A stretch of DNA of 26,371 nt, taken from the IMG/VR virus record IMGVR_UViG_3300020385_000050, positions 1-26,371 of that record; one strand, written 5' to 3'. The translations under genes were made by a program, and so were the position numbers. This DNA comes from a virus. Of the stretch, positions 16,301 to 23,779 are shown piece by piece (positions within the stretch are counted from its first letter, which is position 1; each line of letters starts with the position of its first letter). The notes under the pieces were generated by a model that did no database searches, was not told the origin of the DNA, and saw nothing but the letters and a program-made list of their open reading frames with translations.

Positions 16301-17817
16301 TTGAGCGTTACTGCGGCTGCCATGCTCATCTGCTTTAAATTGTCTCCGTCATTTTTTACAACATCAACATTAATTAAATTGGTGAATGCAATACTGTTTT
16401 CATCTCCACCTAAAATTTTTGATGGTTTTGCTGCTGTTCCAGAGAGGAGAACACGTTGATCGGGGACCGTTTCTCCTTTTAGGAAAGCTCCCTTTGGGTG
16501 GATTTGACCGTATGAATATGATGCCATTGTCATATCATGGAACCAAACTAAATCTGCTTCAGCGGTATGACCAGCAACAAAGTCACGTGCCGAATCCTTT
16601 ATTCTAAATCCTAACTCTGTCTGAGTAACTTTTGTCTGTGGTCTGTCTATGTAGACATGTTGAATGCTAAAACAATTTAGGGTTGGATTTTTAACGAGGA
16701 GACTAAAATCAGAACTGTGAACTCTTCTTGGTAGTTCTGGTGGGTCCGCGTTGACGTTTAATGCAGCTTCTTCATCGGTGAGTGTGAGTATCACATCTTC
16801 TCTAGGTACATCAGTGTCACCTCTTACGATGAACCAACCTCTCTTACACAGGGGTCTTCTGTTATCAGGATCTGTTTCGTCTATAAACTGTCCACCATCT
16901 CTTACGGTTAGCCATCCTATTTGACGAGAAGCATTGACACCCGTTATGGGGTCGTCAACGTCTCCAAAGTTTACTGCGGTGTATTTGCCTTCTAGTAAAA
17001 CAATTTCACATCTCGAAACATCCACATAATGGTTTCCTGTACCATCTTCTGTGATAAGTCGATTCGGTGCATTCATAGCAAGATCTCTAATTACTTCTAG
17101 CGCCCTTCCTATAGTTTTTACTGGAGATTCTTTTGTTTTTCCGTCATTGTCATCATTACCTGCTGGAAGCATGTACGCTGTGATACTTTTAAGTTCTGAA
17201 GTATCTTCATACACTGAGTTTTCCTGAAGAACTGTTCCTATCATGGAATGCTCACCTGGCACTGTTTTCTTATCAAAGAAAAAGTCACCCTTTCCTCCAG
17301 AAAATCCCATGTGATACCCCGTAAGTAAAGTCAAATCCTCACCAAGAATAACATCTTTGTCGTGTTGATGCATTCTGGGGACACCAGAGATCGGTCTTAC
17401 GATTGCTCGTAATTCCATATTGTTTGCGAATTCACTACCACTGGTTTGATCTGAGTCCTTTGGATTTATGACATCGGCTTTATTGACTCGGACACAGTAC
17501 TCAGGTAGGTTGGTGTATGGGTTTATTTCCTGGTCTGTTACCTTAACACCCTCACCACCATTAAGAATGAATTCAACCTCTTTGATTCCCTCTGCGTGAT
17601 ATGCCATGAGTCCAAAATAAAGGTGATCTGGATCACTTGTACCAGAAAATGCTGGTTGTTCGGATTCACCCTCCCTATATAATTGGAATGGATACTCAGT
17701 CCAGCGAGAGATTGGCTTATAATTATGTCCAGCTACACCATCATCACCAATAGCAGCCTCATCTGGAAATAGTCCACTAAAACCAGTTCCCGAAGTAACA
17801 CCCTTAATTTCACCCAT
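13366..17817 (-). CDS. Giant probable virion or adhesin protein with beta-helix region (1483 aa)
   Basis: This is the largest gene in the window. Near residues 217-244 it has a DDNDGKTKESPVKTIGRAL segment, which fits the G-x-D-x-N-G-T...P-x-K-T-I...A-L pattern that opens pectate-lyase-like right-handed beta-helix (DUF1565-type) domains. Many Asn/Asp/Gly turns and repeated short strands follow to about residue 1150. The C-terminal part is beta-rich and resembles fibre or receptor-binding tips. There is no signal peptide or membrane helix. I infer a tail fibre, tailspike or other host-recognition protein, but lyase activity is also possible. The ATG at 17817 is chosen because GGAG lies 9 bases before it; a TTG 15 bases upstream is the longest alternative. 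The start of the divergent resolvase gene is only 16 bases away. Confidence 0.8.
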   Translation of the reverse strand: MGEIKGVTSGTGFSGLFPDEAAIGDDGVAGHNYKPISRWTEYPFQLYREGESEQPAFSGTSDPDHLYFGLMAYHAEGIKEVEFILNGGEGVKVTDQEINPYTNLPEYCVRVNKADVINPKDSDQTSGSEFANNMELRAIVRPISGVPRMHQHDKDVILGEDLTLLTGYHMGFSGGKGDFFFDKKTVPGEHSMIGTVLQENSVYEDTSELKSITAYMLPAGNDDNDGKTKESPVKTIGRALEVIRDLAMNAPNRLITEDGTGNHYVDVSRCEIVLLEGKYTAVNFGDVDDPITGVNASRQIGWLTVRDGGQFIDETDPDNRRPLCKRGWFIVRGDTDVPREDVILTLTDEEAALNVNADPPELPRRVHSSDFSLLVKNPTLNCFSIQHVYIDRPQTKVTQTELGFRIKDSARDFVAGHTAEADLVWFHDMTMASYSYGQIHPKGAFLKGETVPDQRVLLSGTAAKPSKILGGDENSIAFTNLINVDVVKNDGDNLKQMSMAAAVTLKGNNNVFGEWRRIWFDPNDDTTAPYTQFSGYYASIRYIGRTRGSKTDLDANGSRLFEPGTLNEYIRLHNLNSPAGVTLSWPKRPQNVPHPASTDPAVSVDDSSFKEETETGTVWQKINQENFLDVNLPFQEDPVSETNFNLTTYRQWGQLYNEDETSKNSSDPYFGDNNVREPPTLNTMTAPFASRHHLISPEKSSPWWFTNKTVTDSLSTEAQIEFAYNDVDGDGGASSVGGLIYDPDPDGPYNPNHKFYEPIFCTMLKYEDSNLGITAWGQILFDASKPIAANPAAGTNGIPDDWGVTQDFLWRLAGTTWPSAGYIQDVVDDEGEPIKLSKQFNPTWPYTKAQFLTRPNPQVNRGQFNVAWAAGITAQGLSAEHMGTATGASFDTPIFPQNTHPIPSWCLLGGRDTNHVDSMQYFDSKPLRAVHRVENALYAYCNFVIDGQGGNIEGSGTYHGGYHDLAFVNNVWSNIPIPTIFGFNFQGPSKVHVLFYHNTFHNLNIINGVGLENDMDPDSEPQGQVRVINLGSQDGDHMRETYGTTVGFLRQHDAMVYRNNFLNKWAHEFEWIYRGTGQEYTDELDNDVKKTGITWPYINNGQTIPLRVERNFRWDGGPVNGNQNSQTGIMNVLPFENPPLWKGNIPQSGGDGIPTDMATPYSLDVIDHQPADRSPLVGGGTLGMENQVQFDLNRKRRIGHSTIGAYEVDSSYLTANSGYVTQTEKLGDILIPSVTGSTLMNIAIPFGEEGKFHAKRIKVRATKEVAGKLEERFSDNIIRLPRDTSTDQGVEARVSNTSSLRSIFLGAEGIPDVSSYLFLPNQSSVNQVSSYYALEDGEFEAAADGLTDLGSYEPYETFITNASQNQTWLNDGYDVSSVQIFGSTYQTVQGNRNKIKIFFGEDGSTIGINKASGFHTAYVAAGDTIGIPFPNGTTFFVDKTAGGMTAHGSSLESYFYLTAPGTTVSLPSDIPTGEVLIKKPTGL

Positions 17818-17833
17818 ACGAAAGTTCTCCAAA

Positions 17834-18388
17834 ATGTCAATAGCCGGTATAGACTATAGTTTAACTTGTCCTGCTATATGTATCTTTACAGGAAAAACGA
17901 GAGATAAATTTACCTTTAATAAATGCCTATTTTTCTTCCTTACAGACGTACAGAAGCAAGCAAAGACGTTCGCAAAGAACATAGTTGGAGAGAGACTCAG
18001 TTCATATTCACAGGAATGTGAGCGATATGATAGTATCTCGGAATGGGCTTGTGACAAGGTTCTAGGTTCTCAGCAAGTAGCCCTTGAGGGGTATGCATAT
18101 GGTGCGAAAGGACGAGTGTTTCACATCGCAGAGAACACTGGTATTCTGAAGTACAAGCTATATCAGAGAGGGACACCCATCGAGATCATCGAACCTACTC
18201 GCGTGAAGAAATTTGCCACTGGTAAGGGCAATTCCCCTAAAAGAGAGATGTATGATTTCTTCTACGCCGAAACAGGAGTCAACCTAAAAGATCTAGTAAC
18301 ACCTGATAAAAAAGATATCACCAACCCAGTCGGTGATATCGTGGATGCTTATTACATCTGCAAGTGTTTACATGATTCTATTGACTGA
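17834..18388 (+). CDS. RuvC-like Holliday junction resolvase
   Basis: The 184 residues fit the RNase H-like RuvC fold. The first-strand GIDYSLT carries D7, VALEGYAYG carries E85, and DIVDAYYI near the C-terminus holds the last metal-binding Asp residues (168 and 171). The GKGNSPKREM segment (130-139) matches the basic loop seen in this family. It would cut branched recombination intermediates before packaging, the job of endonuclease VII (gp49) in T4. The gene is transcribed away from the giant minus-strand gene and its 3' end overlaps the next minus-strand gene by 11 bases. There is no clear Shine-Dalgarno. Confidence 0.85.
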   Translation: MSIAGIDYSLTCPAICIFTGKTRDKFTFNKCLFFFLTDVQKQAKTFAKNIVGERLSSYSQECERYDSISEWACDKVLGSQQVALEGYAYGAKGRVFHIAENTGILKYKLYQRGTPIEIIEPTRVKKFATGKGNSPKREMYDFFYAETGVNLKDLVTPDKKDITNPVGDIVDAYYICKCLHDSID

Positions 18389-18749
18389 GATAATCAACAA
18401 TTTGATCGTAGTCTATTAATATTTTATCTTTAGGTTTACGATCACCATCATGTATCCATGCGTCAACATACAAAGTTCTTTTGTGATCCTCGTCTAGAAT
18501 GGCTCTAATTACTATCTTTTGAGATCTTGTTATTCGTTGCGGATTGACACCAACAGCCAATTCGCCGTCAACGTTTCTAACTCGTGCCCAACCATCTCGA
18601 TATGGTTTATCATATATGTCTCCCTGTAAAGCGGGGTTTCCTTTTCCAAAATGAGTGTTCCAATTTTTCTCTAACCACTCATGGTGACAGTCGCAACGAT
18701 AGGTTGCTCCCTTTGGATCGATCCAAAGTGAATCTGGGTAAGTTCTCAA
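18378..18749 (-). CDS. Hypothetical protein (123 aa)
   Basis: This 123-residue soluble protein has an N-terminal PDSLWIDPKGATYRCDCHHEWL segment with a Cys-x-Cys-His-His cluster that could bind metal. A WARVRNVDGELAV core follows, and then a charged C-terminus. I recall phage proteins with a similar W-x-R-V-R core but no function for them. It starts with TTG at 18749, overlapping the TGA of the preceding lipoprotein gene, with AAAGG 11 bases upstream. The 3' end converges with and overlaps the resolvase gene. Confidence 0.65.
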   Translation of the reverse strand: MRTYPDSLWIDPKGATYRCDCHHEWLEKNWNTHFGKGNPALQGDIYDKPYRDGWARVRNVDGELAVGVNPQRITRSQKIVIRAILDEDHKRTLYVDAWIHDGDRKPKDKILIDYDQIVDYLSQ

Positions 18750-18958
18750 TGTTTGGGTGACCTTTCATTTCGGATGAAAAGAAAAACGCCAGCACCCAAA
18801 ACAGTTATCCAAACGATGATAGCGTAAATGTGATTATAGTCTTCGATGCTCCCACTTTGTTCCACAACAACTGGGGGATCTTGTCTGTCTGGTCCTTTTA
18901 GAACTTGACCACCTGCACAACCAACCATTAATAACGTAGACAGAAGTAAACTCTTCAT
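18746..18958 (-). CDS. Small lipoprotein with C-terminal membrane anchor
   Basis: The 70 residues begin with a lipoprotein signal: a basic start, a hydrophobic stretch and LMVGC, so C14 would be lipidated. About 29 polar residues follow, then one membrane helix (about 44-62) and a basic end (RNERSPKH). An N-terminal lipid anchor with a C-terminal membrane helix is the layout of unimolecular spanins, which connect outer and inner membranes in lysis, but the linker here is much shorter than in phage T1 gp11. The gene follows the holin-like gene by 3 bases and has GGGAGA 6 bases before the ATG. A lysis role is inference. Confidence 0.65.
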   Translation of the reverse strand: MKSLLLSTLLMVGCAGGQVLKGPDRQDPPVVVEQSGSIEDYNHIYAIIVWITVLGAGVFLFIRNERSPKH

Positions 18959-18961
18959 TTA

Positions 18962-19414
18962 TTATCTCCCTCTTGCCGAAGCATTACCAAAATAAAATCC
19001 TACAATTGTCACGAGTATTTGTCTGTTTTCTGTTGTAAACAAATACCCATTTATCGTTTCAAACGAAACATACTCATTTGTACCAAAGAGACCGAAGAAG
19101 TCAAGAGGTGCATGTCGAGTTTCTTCTAGTTCCACAACGGTTGGAATAGAGAAAAACGGTAGAATGAATGGTGCTAAAATAGTACCAAAGAGTATGCATA
19201 AAACTATGAAACGGCGGACTGCTTTTCCAGCGTCTACAGAAACTCTTTCAACGGCAGCGTTGGCGGCTTCTGTACGCTTGTCTATAAGAGAGAGTGTTCT
19301 TTCGAATCTCTCCTTTTCGTCCTGTCGCTTCTCCGCAATAGTCCTGAAAATAAATCCTGCAATACTTCCCCCGACTAAAGAAAGGAACTCTGCACTTAAA
19401 AAGGTTTCTAACAT
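18962..19414 (-). CDS. Holin-like protein with three membrane segments
   Basis: Counted from the ATG at 19414 it has 150 residues. Membrane segments lie at about 4-26, 68-89 and 132-145, with a charged coiled-coil-like stretch (AEKRQDEKERFERTLSL) after the first. The C-terminal VGFYFGNASARGR resembles the end of the three-helix holins found in phages and gene transfer agents. Holins form inner-membrane pores that time lysis. The ATG at 19414 follows GGAG by 6 bases and overlaps the previous TGA (TGATG); a GTG three bases earlier is less likely. No endolysin is seen in this window. Confidence 0.6.
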   Translation of the reverse strand: MLETFLSAEFLSLVGGSIAGFIFRTIAEKRQDEKERFERTLSLIDKRTEAANAAVERVSVDAGKAVRRFIVLCILFGTILAPFILPFFSIPTVVELEETRHAPLDFFGLFGTNEYVSFETINGYLFTTENRQILVTIVGFYFGNASARGR

Positions 19415-20220
19415 CACGAACTCCTGTGTATCAAGTACGCCATTTCCCCTGTTTTGTTGTTCTGTACTAGAACGGGTTGACCTGGATTTCTATGAGCGTA
19501 CTTTTTGATATTTCCATTTTCTTCATTTTCCATGTCAAAGTGCTTTGACCATCGTTGGAACTTTTTCCTACCATTGATGGCTTTTAGATATTCATCTGAG
19601 CTTACTTTGTATACAGGCATTCCTGCAAACGTTTCTTCGGTGTATATCCCAGTTCTTTCCTTCTTCTCCATCAAGTTATATCTTGAGAGAGGAATGAAAT
19701 CATCCTTTAACACACAAGAACTTCCGAATCTAAAAAGAGATTCTCCGAGGTATTCTGTGAACGAGGTGATTGGTTGTGTAAGAAGAACCTTTTGATTTTC
19801 TATGACGTAAGTACCACGATCGATGATCTCCGCAGTTGTTCTTTCTTCATGAAAGTCAAATCTATCTTCTACCTCATATCCACTGTCTTCGAGATACCAG
19901 ACTAAAGCTCTCTCGAATAGAGTCTTGTCTCTCAACTGATCCGAGTGACTCTCTTTCAGAAGATAAAGAGCGGCAGCGAAAGATCCTATTCTTGTCTTTC
20001 CTGCTGGTACTTTAGCGAGAATCTTTTTGAGGTTCCATACCAGTGTATGAAGAATGGTGTATGAGGCTTTTTCTTGTGATGTCTGTAGATCTTTTCTCTT
20101 CTTTAAGATCTTACCATTCGCATCGACTATACCCAACTCATACGCTTCGGTTTCATTCCAAGGCGTTGTCATTAGCTTGATGAATTTGTATGCTATAAAT
20201 GAATCTACTACACCTGCCAT
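19414..20220 (-). CDS. Conserved T4-like phage protein (268 aa), role unknown
   Basis: The 268 residues start MAGVVDSFIAYKFIKL, then TPWNETEAYELGIVD and a helical segment with VPAGKTRIGSFAAALYLLKE, features I recall from a protein conserved in T4-like marine phages and usually listed as structural or unknown. The C-terminal part (about 165-268) looks beta-rich and contains FAGMPVYKV followed by a basic patch, GRKKFQRWSKHF. There is no signal peptide or membrane helix. AGGAG precedes the ATG by four bases, and the start overlaps the previous stop (TAATG). Association with virion assembly is inferred only from neighbours. Confidence 0.75.
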   Translation of the reverse strand: MAGVVDSFIAYKFIKLMTTPWNETEAYELGIVDANGKILKKRKDLQTSQEKASYTILHTLVWNLKKILAKVPAGKTRIGSFAAALYLLKESHSDQLRDKTLFERALVWYLEDSGYEVEDRFDFHEERTTAEIIDRGTYVIENQKVLLTQPITSFTEYLGESLFRFGSSCVLKDDFIPLSRYNLMEKKERTGIYTEETFAGMPVYKVSSDEYLKAINGRKKFQRWSKHFDMENEENGNIKKYAHRNPGQPVLVQNNKTGEMAYLIHRSS

Positions 20221-20597
20221 TACACACTCCTAAGATGATTTATTATTTCTTGATTCAAATGAATCGAGTCTAAATCTATATTTTCTATCTCTTTTGGTAA
20301 ATAGTTTAGATAAACTAAAAAGGTCTTTAGGTAAGAGTGCAGTTCAGGTTCGGTTTTGTAAAACAGGATTCTAGAAGAAGCTGCTGGTCCGAACACATTC
20401 CCAAGGATTATCAAATGATTTAATATTAATCGTTCTCTTAATATTCCGTTCTTTTCGTACTTCCTGAATAATCGCTTAACGTATTTTACTCTATTCAAAT
20501 CTTCGTGAAACTCATCAATACCCGTGCAAGTGGGATTTTCATAGTGCTTCATTGCGTACATTATAAAGTTTGATTCATTTAACGAAGAAAATTCCAT
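20220..20597 (-). CDS. DUF7207-like conserved phage protein (125 aa)
   Basis: The 125 residues include MEFSSLNESNFIMYAMKHYENP, then FHEDLNRVKYVKRLFRKYEKNG and ERLILNHLIILGNVFGP. This pattern is familiar from a protein widespread in T4-like phages, which I recall as DUF7207. It is predicted all-helical, soluble and basic in the middle. The function is unknown. It lies in a run with the 268-aa and 252-aa genes, 12 bases after the latter, with a weak ribosome site. Confidence 0.8.
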   Translation of the reverse strand: MEFSSLNESNFIMYAMKHYENPTCTGIDEFHEDLNRVKYVKRLFRKYEKNGILRERLILNHLIILGNVFGPAASSRILFYKTEPELHSYLKTFLVYLNYLPKEIENIDLDSIHLNQEIINHLRSV

Positions 20598-20609
20598 TTT
20601 GTTCCAATA

Positions 20610-21365
20610 TCAATCGTCGATAATACTCTCCAGAGTTTCCTGAAGTAGATAACTTGTTACATTATCTATGTCACTTTCATCTAGCTGCATTTCATACTTC
20701 TTGGCGGCAGATTTTACGACGTAAGCAAAGCCCTTAAATGCTTGTGCTTCAGTCATTGCTCTGGATGGATAAGTTAGATCTCCATCGACTCTGGTAACAA
20801 CGTCTTGAATTAGTGGCTTGATCTTTGACTCGAAAAGTTCATCATCGTTGTCGATTTTGAGCTTGAGTTCAAGGGCTTCACCAACGAGTTCATCTTCTTC
20901 AGTTGTCTCGTTGACGAAGTGGAGTTTACCTTCAAGGCTGACGTTTCCTTCACCCGATGAACGAACAGAAAGGACTAGAGGCGAACCGAACTTTTCGGTT
21001 GCTAGATCCTGTTCACCAATTTCACCAGTTGGTCCGAACTTATCGTCTAACTTGTAACCATAAACTTCGCCATAGTACTTGACTTCGTATGAAGTGATGT
21101 CCCCGTCAGAAACACCTTCGTTGCAGTTGAAGTTGAGTCCGACTTGGTTTAGTCGAATCTTTAGCTGCTCTAGACGCGCCTTTGGGTTCATGTGTTGACC
21201 AGATAGAAAGTTCTCGATGAAAGCGTTTACTTTACCGAGCTTATCTTTATCTGCGAGATTCTGGTGTACACCATCATCTCGGTGCAGGGACTGTCCCGAA
21301 TAACCAAACATGGAGTACTCAGACTCGACAATTAGCTTTTCTCTTAGATCTTTAAATCGTTGCAT
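20610..21365 (-). CDS. Hypothetical protein, acidic (251 aa)
   Basis: An unrecognised protein. Residues 1-30 are basic and polar, residues 60-190 are rich in beta-type alternation with many Gly, Glu and Asp, and the C-terminus is helical and acidic, ending IIDD. Two ATGs, at 21368 and 21365, are adjacent; 21365 is preferred because GGGAG lies about 5 bases before it and only 2 before the other. It follows the 100-aa gene directly and so shares the late promoter at 21691-21704. A virion or assembly role is possible but not shown. Confidence 0.75.
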   Translation of the reverse strand: MQRFKDLREKLIVESEYSMFGYSGQSLHRDDGVHQNLADKDKLGKVNAFIENFLSGQHMNPKARLEQLKIRLNQVGLNFNCNEGVSDGDITSYEVKYYGEVYGYKLDDKFGPTGEIGEQDLATEKFGSPLVLSVRSSGEGNVSLEGKLHFVNETTEEDELVGEALELKLKIDNDDELFESKIKPLIQDVVTRVDGDLTYPSRAMTEAQAFKGFAYVVKSAAKKYEMQLDESDIDNVTSYLLQETLESIIDD

Positions 21366-21667
21366 CATTCACTCCCAGATTTGTTTGCCATTGTATCATA
21401 AACACGACGATAGAACTCTGCTGACATAGTGTGATCAACAGCTAGTTTGTGCTGTCTAGCTGCACCATAGAAGTGTTCCTTCATGACCTCAGCTAGTTTT
21501 TCAGCAGTTCTTTCCCCTAGTGGGATCTGTGTAATACTATCCGCACAAGCCTGTACGGTTTCGTTGACTGCCTCTGGTAGGATAGTAGCATAATGTTCTT
21601 TATCATGCTTTTCCATGAGTTTAGCAATATCGTTTACTGCGTTCTTGTATTTGGGATCGTTAAACAT
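21365..21667 (-). CDS. Hypothetical protein (100 aa), first gene after late promoter
   Basis: The 100 residues are almost entirely helical, with an early KLMEKHDKEHY segment and a later KLAEVMKEHFYGAARQH segment. GAGGAGG lies 9 bases before the ATG, the strongest ribosome site on this strand, and a tandem TATAAATA sits 24 bases before it. That arrangement predicts a highly expressed late gene. No family is recognised. Confidence 0.75.
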   Translation of the reverse strand: MFNDPKYKNAVNDIAKLMEKHDKEHYATILPEAVNETVQACADSITQIPLGERTAEKLAEVMKEHFYGAARQHKLAVDHTMSAEFYRRVYDTMANKSGSE

Positions 21668-21690
21668 TTTTTGATTCCTCCTCGGAATAG

Positions 21691-21704
21691 TATTTATATT
21701 TATA
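21691..21704 (-). promoter_or_regulatory. Tandem T4-type late promoter
   Basis: Read on the minus strand, the bases are TATAAATATAAATA, two overlapping perfect copies of the T4 late promoter octamer. The proximal copy predicts a start near 21685 and an 18-base leader containing GAGGAGG before the ATG at 21667. The stop codon of the upstream gene (TAA, 21702-21700) lies inside the element. Confidence 0.7.
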
Positions 21705-22284
21705 TAGCCTTTCGTATCGCGTTAAACAGCGATCTGGCTAATCGTTTTGTCGTTGCCTTTGGTAAGCCTTGTGAAAATAGATCAAAATCGTCGTCCTGAA
21801 CTGCTGCTCTCATCTTGGTTCCAGACATTCCAGTTGTCCCCTCGGCATCTGGATCTCTTTTACCAGAAGATATTACCTCAAAGTTGTCAAACTCAAAGCT
21901 CTTCTTTTTGTCTGTGTGCTTGATGTACTTTGAAATCTCTCTCTTCATGTCAGCGATTCTGTCTCCACCAACGATAAGCACTACATTTTTGTATCCTTGA
22001 TCGCTAAGTTGTTTCATCATGTAAAATGGATTGATGATCTTAGCGTCTTCGTGTACTGTTGCCTTTGGAAACATTGCGCGTAGAAATCTGACTTTATCTT
22101 TATAGCGAAGGGGGTTTTTTACGTTGTTCTGACTTGGGCTAGTGTAGATTCTACTTTCAAACCCCATCCTCTTGGCGACTGAAGTTACCTTATCGACAAC
22201 TTTCTCGTGACCAGATGTTGGGGGTTGGAAACGCCCAAAGGTTACAACAATACCTCTCCCTCGTTTTTTCACTTCACTTAGCAT
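21700..22284 (-). CDS. HxGH-type nucleotidyltransferase (cytidylyltransferase/NMNAT-like)
   Basis: The 194 residues have the hallmark of the HIGH-superfamily nucleotidyltransferases. GRFQPPTSGH (17-26) has TSGH in place of HxGH, VGGDR is at 105-109, and the second signature is MSGTKMR (153-159), matching ISSTxxR. Members transfer AMP or CMP to phosphorylated substrates such as NMN, phosphopantetheine or choline phosphate. T4-like marine phages carry similar proteins, and KVP40 has a related NAD-synthesis enzyme, so nicotinamide mononucleotide is a plausible substrate, but it cannot be read from the sequence. The gene begins one base after the preceding stop and has a weak ribosome site. Confidence 0.85.
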   Translation of the reverse strand: MLSEVKKRGRGIVVTFGRFQPPTSGHEKVVDKVTSVAKRMGFESRIYTSPSQNNVKNPLRYKDKVRFLRAMFPKATVHEDAKIINPFYMMKQLSDQGYKNVVLIVGGDRIADMKREISKYIKHTDKKKSFEFDNFEVISSGKRDPDAEGTTGMSGTKMRAAVQDDDFDLFSQGLPKATTKRLARSLFNAIRKAI

Positions 22285-22285
22285 A

Positions 22286-22531
22286 TTACTTTCTTAGTTT
22301 TAAGAATGACTTCTTTTCTTTTGCCTTTTTCTTTGCCTTGACTTCAGAGTCTCTCTTCTTTTCGCGTCTCTCTTGTTTTTCGATGCGGTTATCTACGGCA
22401 ACTTCTTCGTTGTATATCCAACGTCCACCGACTCGTTCAAAAGAACCCCCGTGAAGTTCAACGTACTCTTTCATAAGTACAGCTCTTCTGGAGTTGTTTA
22501 CAATGGATTCTAGTTTTCTTTTGCTAATCAT
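22286..22531 (-). CDS. Small basic protein (81 aa)
   Basis: The first 45 residues look like a small folded domain (YVELHGGSFERVGGRWIYNE). The rest is a Lys/Glu/Arg-rich helix ending in KKSFLKLRK. The charge suggests nucleic-acid binding. It overlaps the ligase-like gene as ATGA and precedes the nucleotidyltransferase by one base, so the three are probably translated together. No family is recognised. Confidence 0.7.
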   Translation of the reverse strand: MISKRKLESIVNNSRRAVLMKEYVELHGGSFERVGGRWIYNEEVAVDNRIEKQERREKKRDSEVKAKKKAKEKKSFLKLRK

Positions 22532-23736
22532 TTTTTACCCTTCCAGTCCTTCTTGACTGTAAAATTAGATCTTGAAAATTCTAGTCTATCGACCAGTTTA
22601 TAAGCGTTTTTCTTGAATTTATCAATGGCAACAAATCCCTCTGGTGAGGTTATTTTGTATCCATCGGTGGTTCGTATGAACATGCCAAGAGATTTCACTT
22701 TTTCGAATTTTCTCACAAATCGAATTTTTAGTTCAATAAGAGCATAATGAAGATCGAAAATATCTTTAATGTTTTTTCTGTTTTTGTTGAGGTACGAGAT
22801 GATATCATCTAGTTTTTTCTTCTTTTGAAGTTTACCACGTTCTGTCTTCAAAGAAACTATGGCTCCCTGCATCTTGTCGTTCACGAATTTTGTGAACTCC
22901 TCCGCAGAGTAACGCATCCTACCTTGACGGACTTGTGCGTTTCCATAGATTTTCAGATCGTCGATTATTGATTTCTTCGATGTGAATTCATCAATGAATC
23001 TACGATGTTTAGCGAATGCCACCTTAATCTTGCTAATTTCATCCTTAGCAGATTCGGTCTCAGCCGCTGTGAAAGTTGCGGTCCCTGATGTGTCCCGAAA
23101 GTCTGCGTCGGTAAACCATACATCATTTACCTTCTTCAGACCATTCACATTCGCTCCAAACGATGCTTTCATACCAATCATCGTTTTACCTGTATATGTA
23201 GTATGCCAAACTACTCCTAGTTTGGCCTTTTTTATTTTTTGTGCAAACTCAGTTTCAGACTTTACGGCATATGTGATTGTATTTGGCGTAAATGTGAGAT
23301 ACGACTCACCATCAATAGTTTGTTTTTCAACATCATCGGTGAACATCATGTCACCCTGAAGGACACCCTTGATTCCCAGTTTGGGTAGGTGTTTCAGTGC
23401 AGCTTGTAGTTTGTCGGCTAGTCCACCTTCGTGGTTTTTGCGAATGTCTGCTGCTGTGTAATTGATCTTTGGAGTACCTGAGTTGAACACCGACTTGGTG
23501 CCAACGAAGAACTTACCGTTTTCGGGGTTCGTTCCTGCAAATATTGCAGGCGCACCATCCCATTTGACAGTTACGTTTACTCTGCTTTTAGAGTTACCCT
23601 CAACCATGTCTAGGAGGGATTCGCAGAACAAAATGGCATCTTTCACACCCTTCGATCCTTCATTGAATAATGAATCTTCAAGGTGTTCTAAATGTAGATT
23701 TTTGCTTTCTGCTAAATAAGTACAGAACCCATGCAT
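22528..23736 (-). CDS. Ligase-like nucleotidyltransferase (DUF6267-like)
   Basis: The 402 residues resemble a T4-like phage family that I recall as DUF6267. Elements fitting the covalent nucleotidyltransferase (DNA/RNA ligase, capping enzyme) order are KWDGAPA (58-64, motif I lysine K58), GVLQGDMMF (124-132, motif III position), VVWHTTYTG (175-183, motif IIIa) and EGFVAI (366-371, motif IV), followed by K380 in AYKLVDR (possible motif V). These would bind ATP and form a lysyl-AMP intermediate. The gap between motifs IIIa and IV is long and helical. It could be an RNA or DNA ligase or a protein AMPylase; activity is not established. GGAG lies 6 bases before the ATG. Confidence 0.75.
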   Translation of the reverse strand: MHGFCTYLAESKNLHLEHLEDSLFNEGSKGVKDAILFCESLLDMVEGNSKSRVNVTVKWDGAPAIFAGTNPENGKFFVGTKSVFNSGTPKINYTAADIRKNHEGGLADKLQAALKHLPKLGIKGVLQGDMMFTDDVEKQTIDGESYLTFTPNTITYAVKSETEFAQKIKKAKLGVVWHTTYTGKTMIGMKASFGANVNGLKKVNDVWFTDADFRDTSGTATFTAAETESAKDEISKIKVAFAKHRRFIDEFTSKKSIIDDLKIYGNAQVRQGRMRYSAEEFTKFVNDKMQGAIVSLKTERGKLQKKKKLDDIISYLNKNRKNIKDIFDLHYALIELKIRFVRKFEKVKSLGMFIRTTDGYKITSPEGFVAIDKFKKNAYKLVDRLEFSRSNFTVKKDWKGKK

Positions 23737-23779
23737 GTTAAACTCCTACCGTATGTAGGAAAAACTAAAGGAGAATACG

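Noticed and set aside
17832-17859. TTGACA on the minus strand before the giant gene as a promoter
   Set aside because: The position 17 bases downstream is ATGGGT, with no -10 element.
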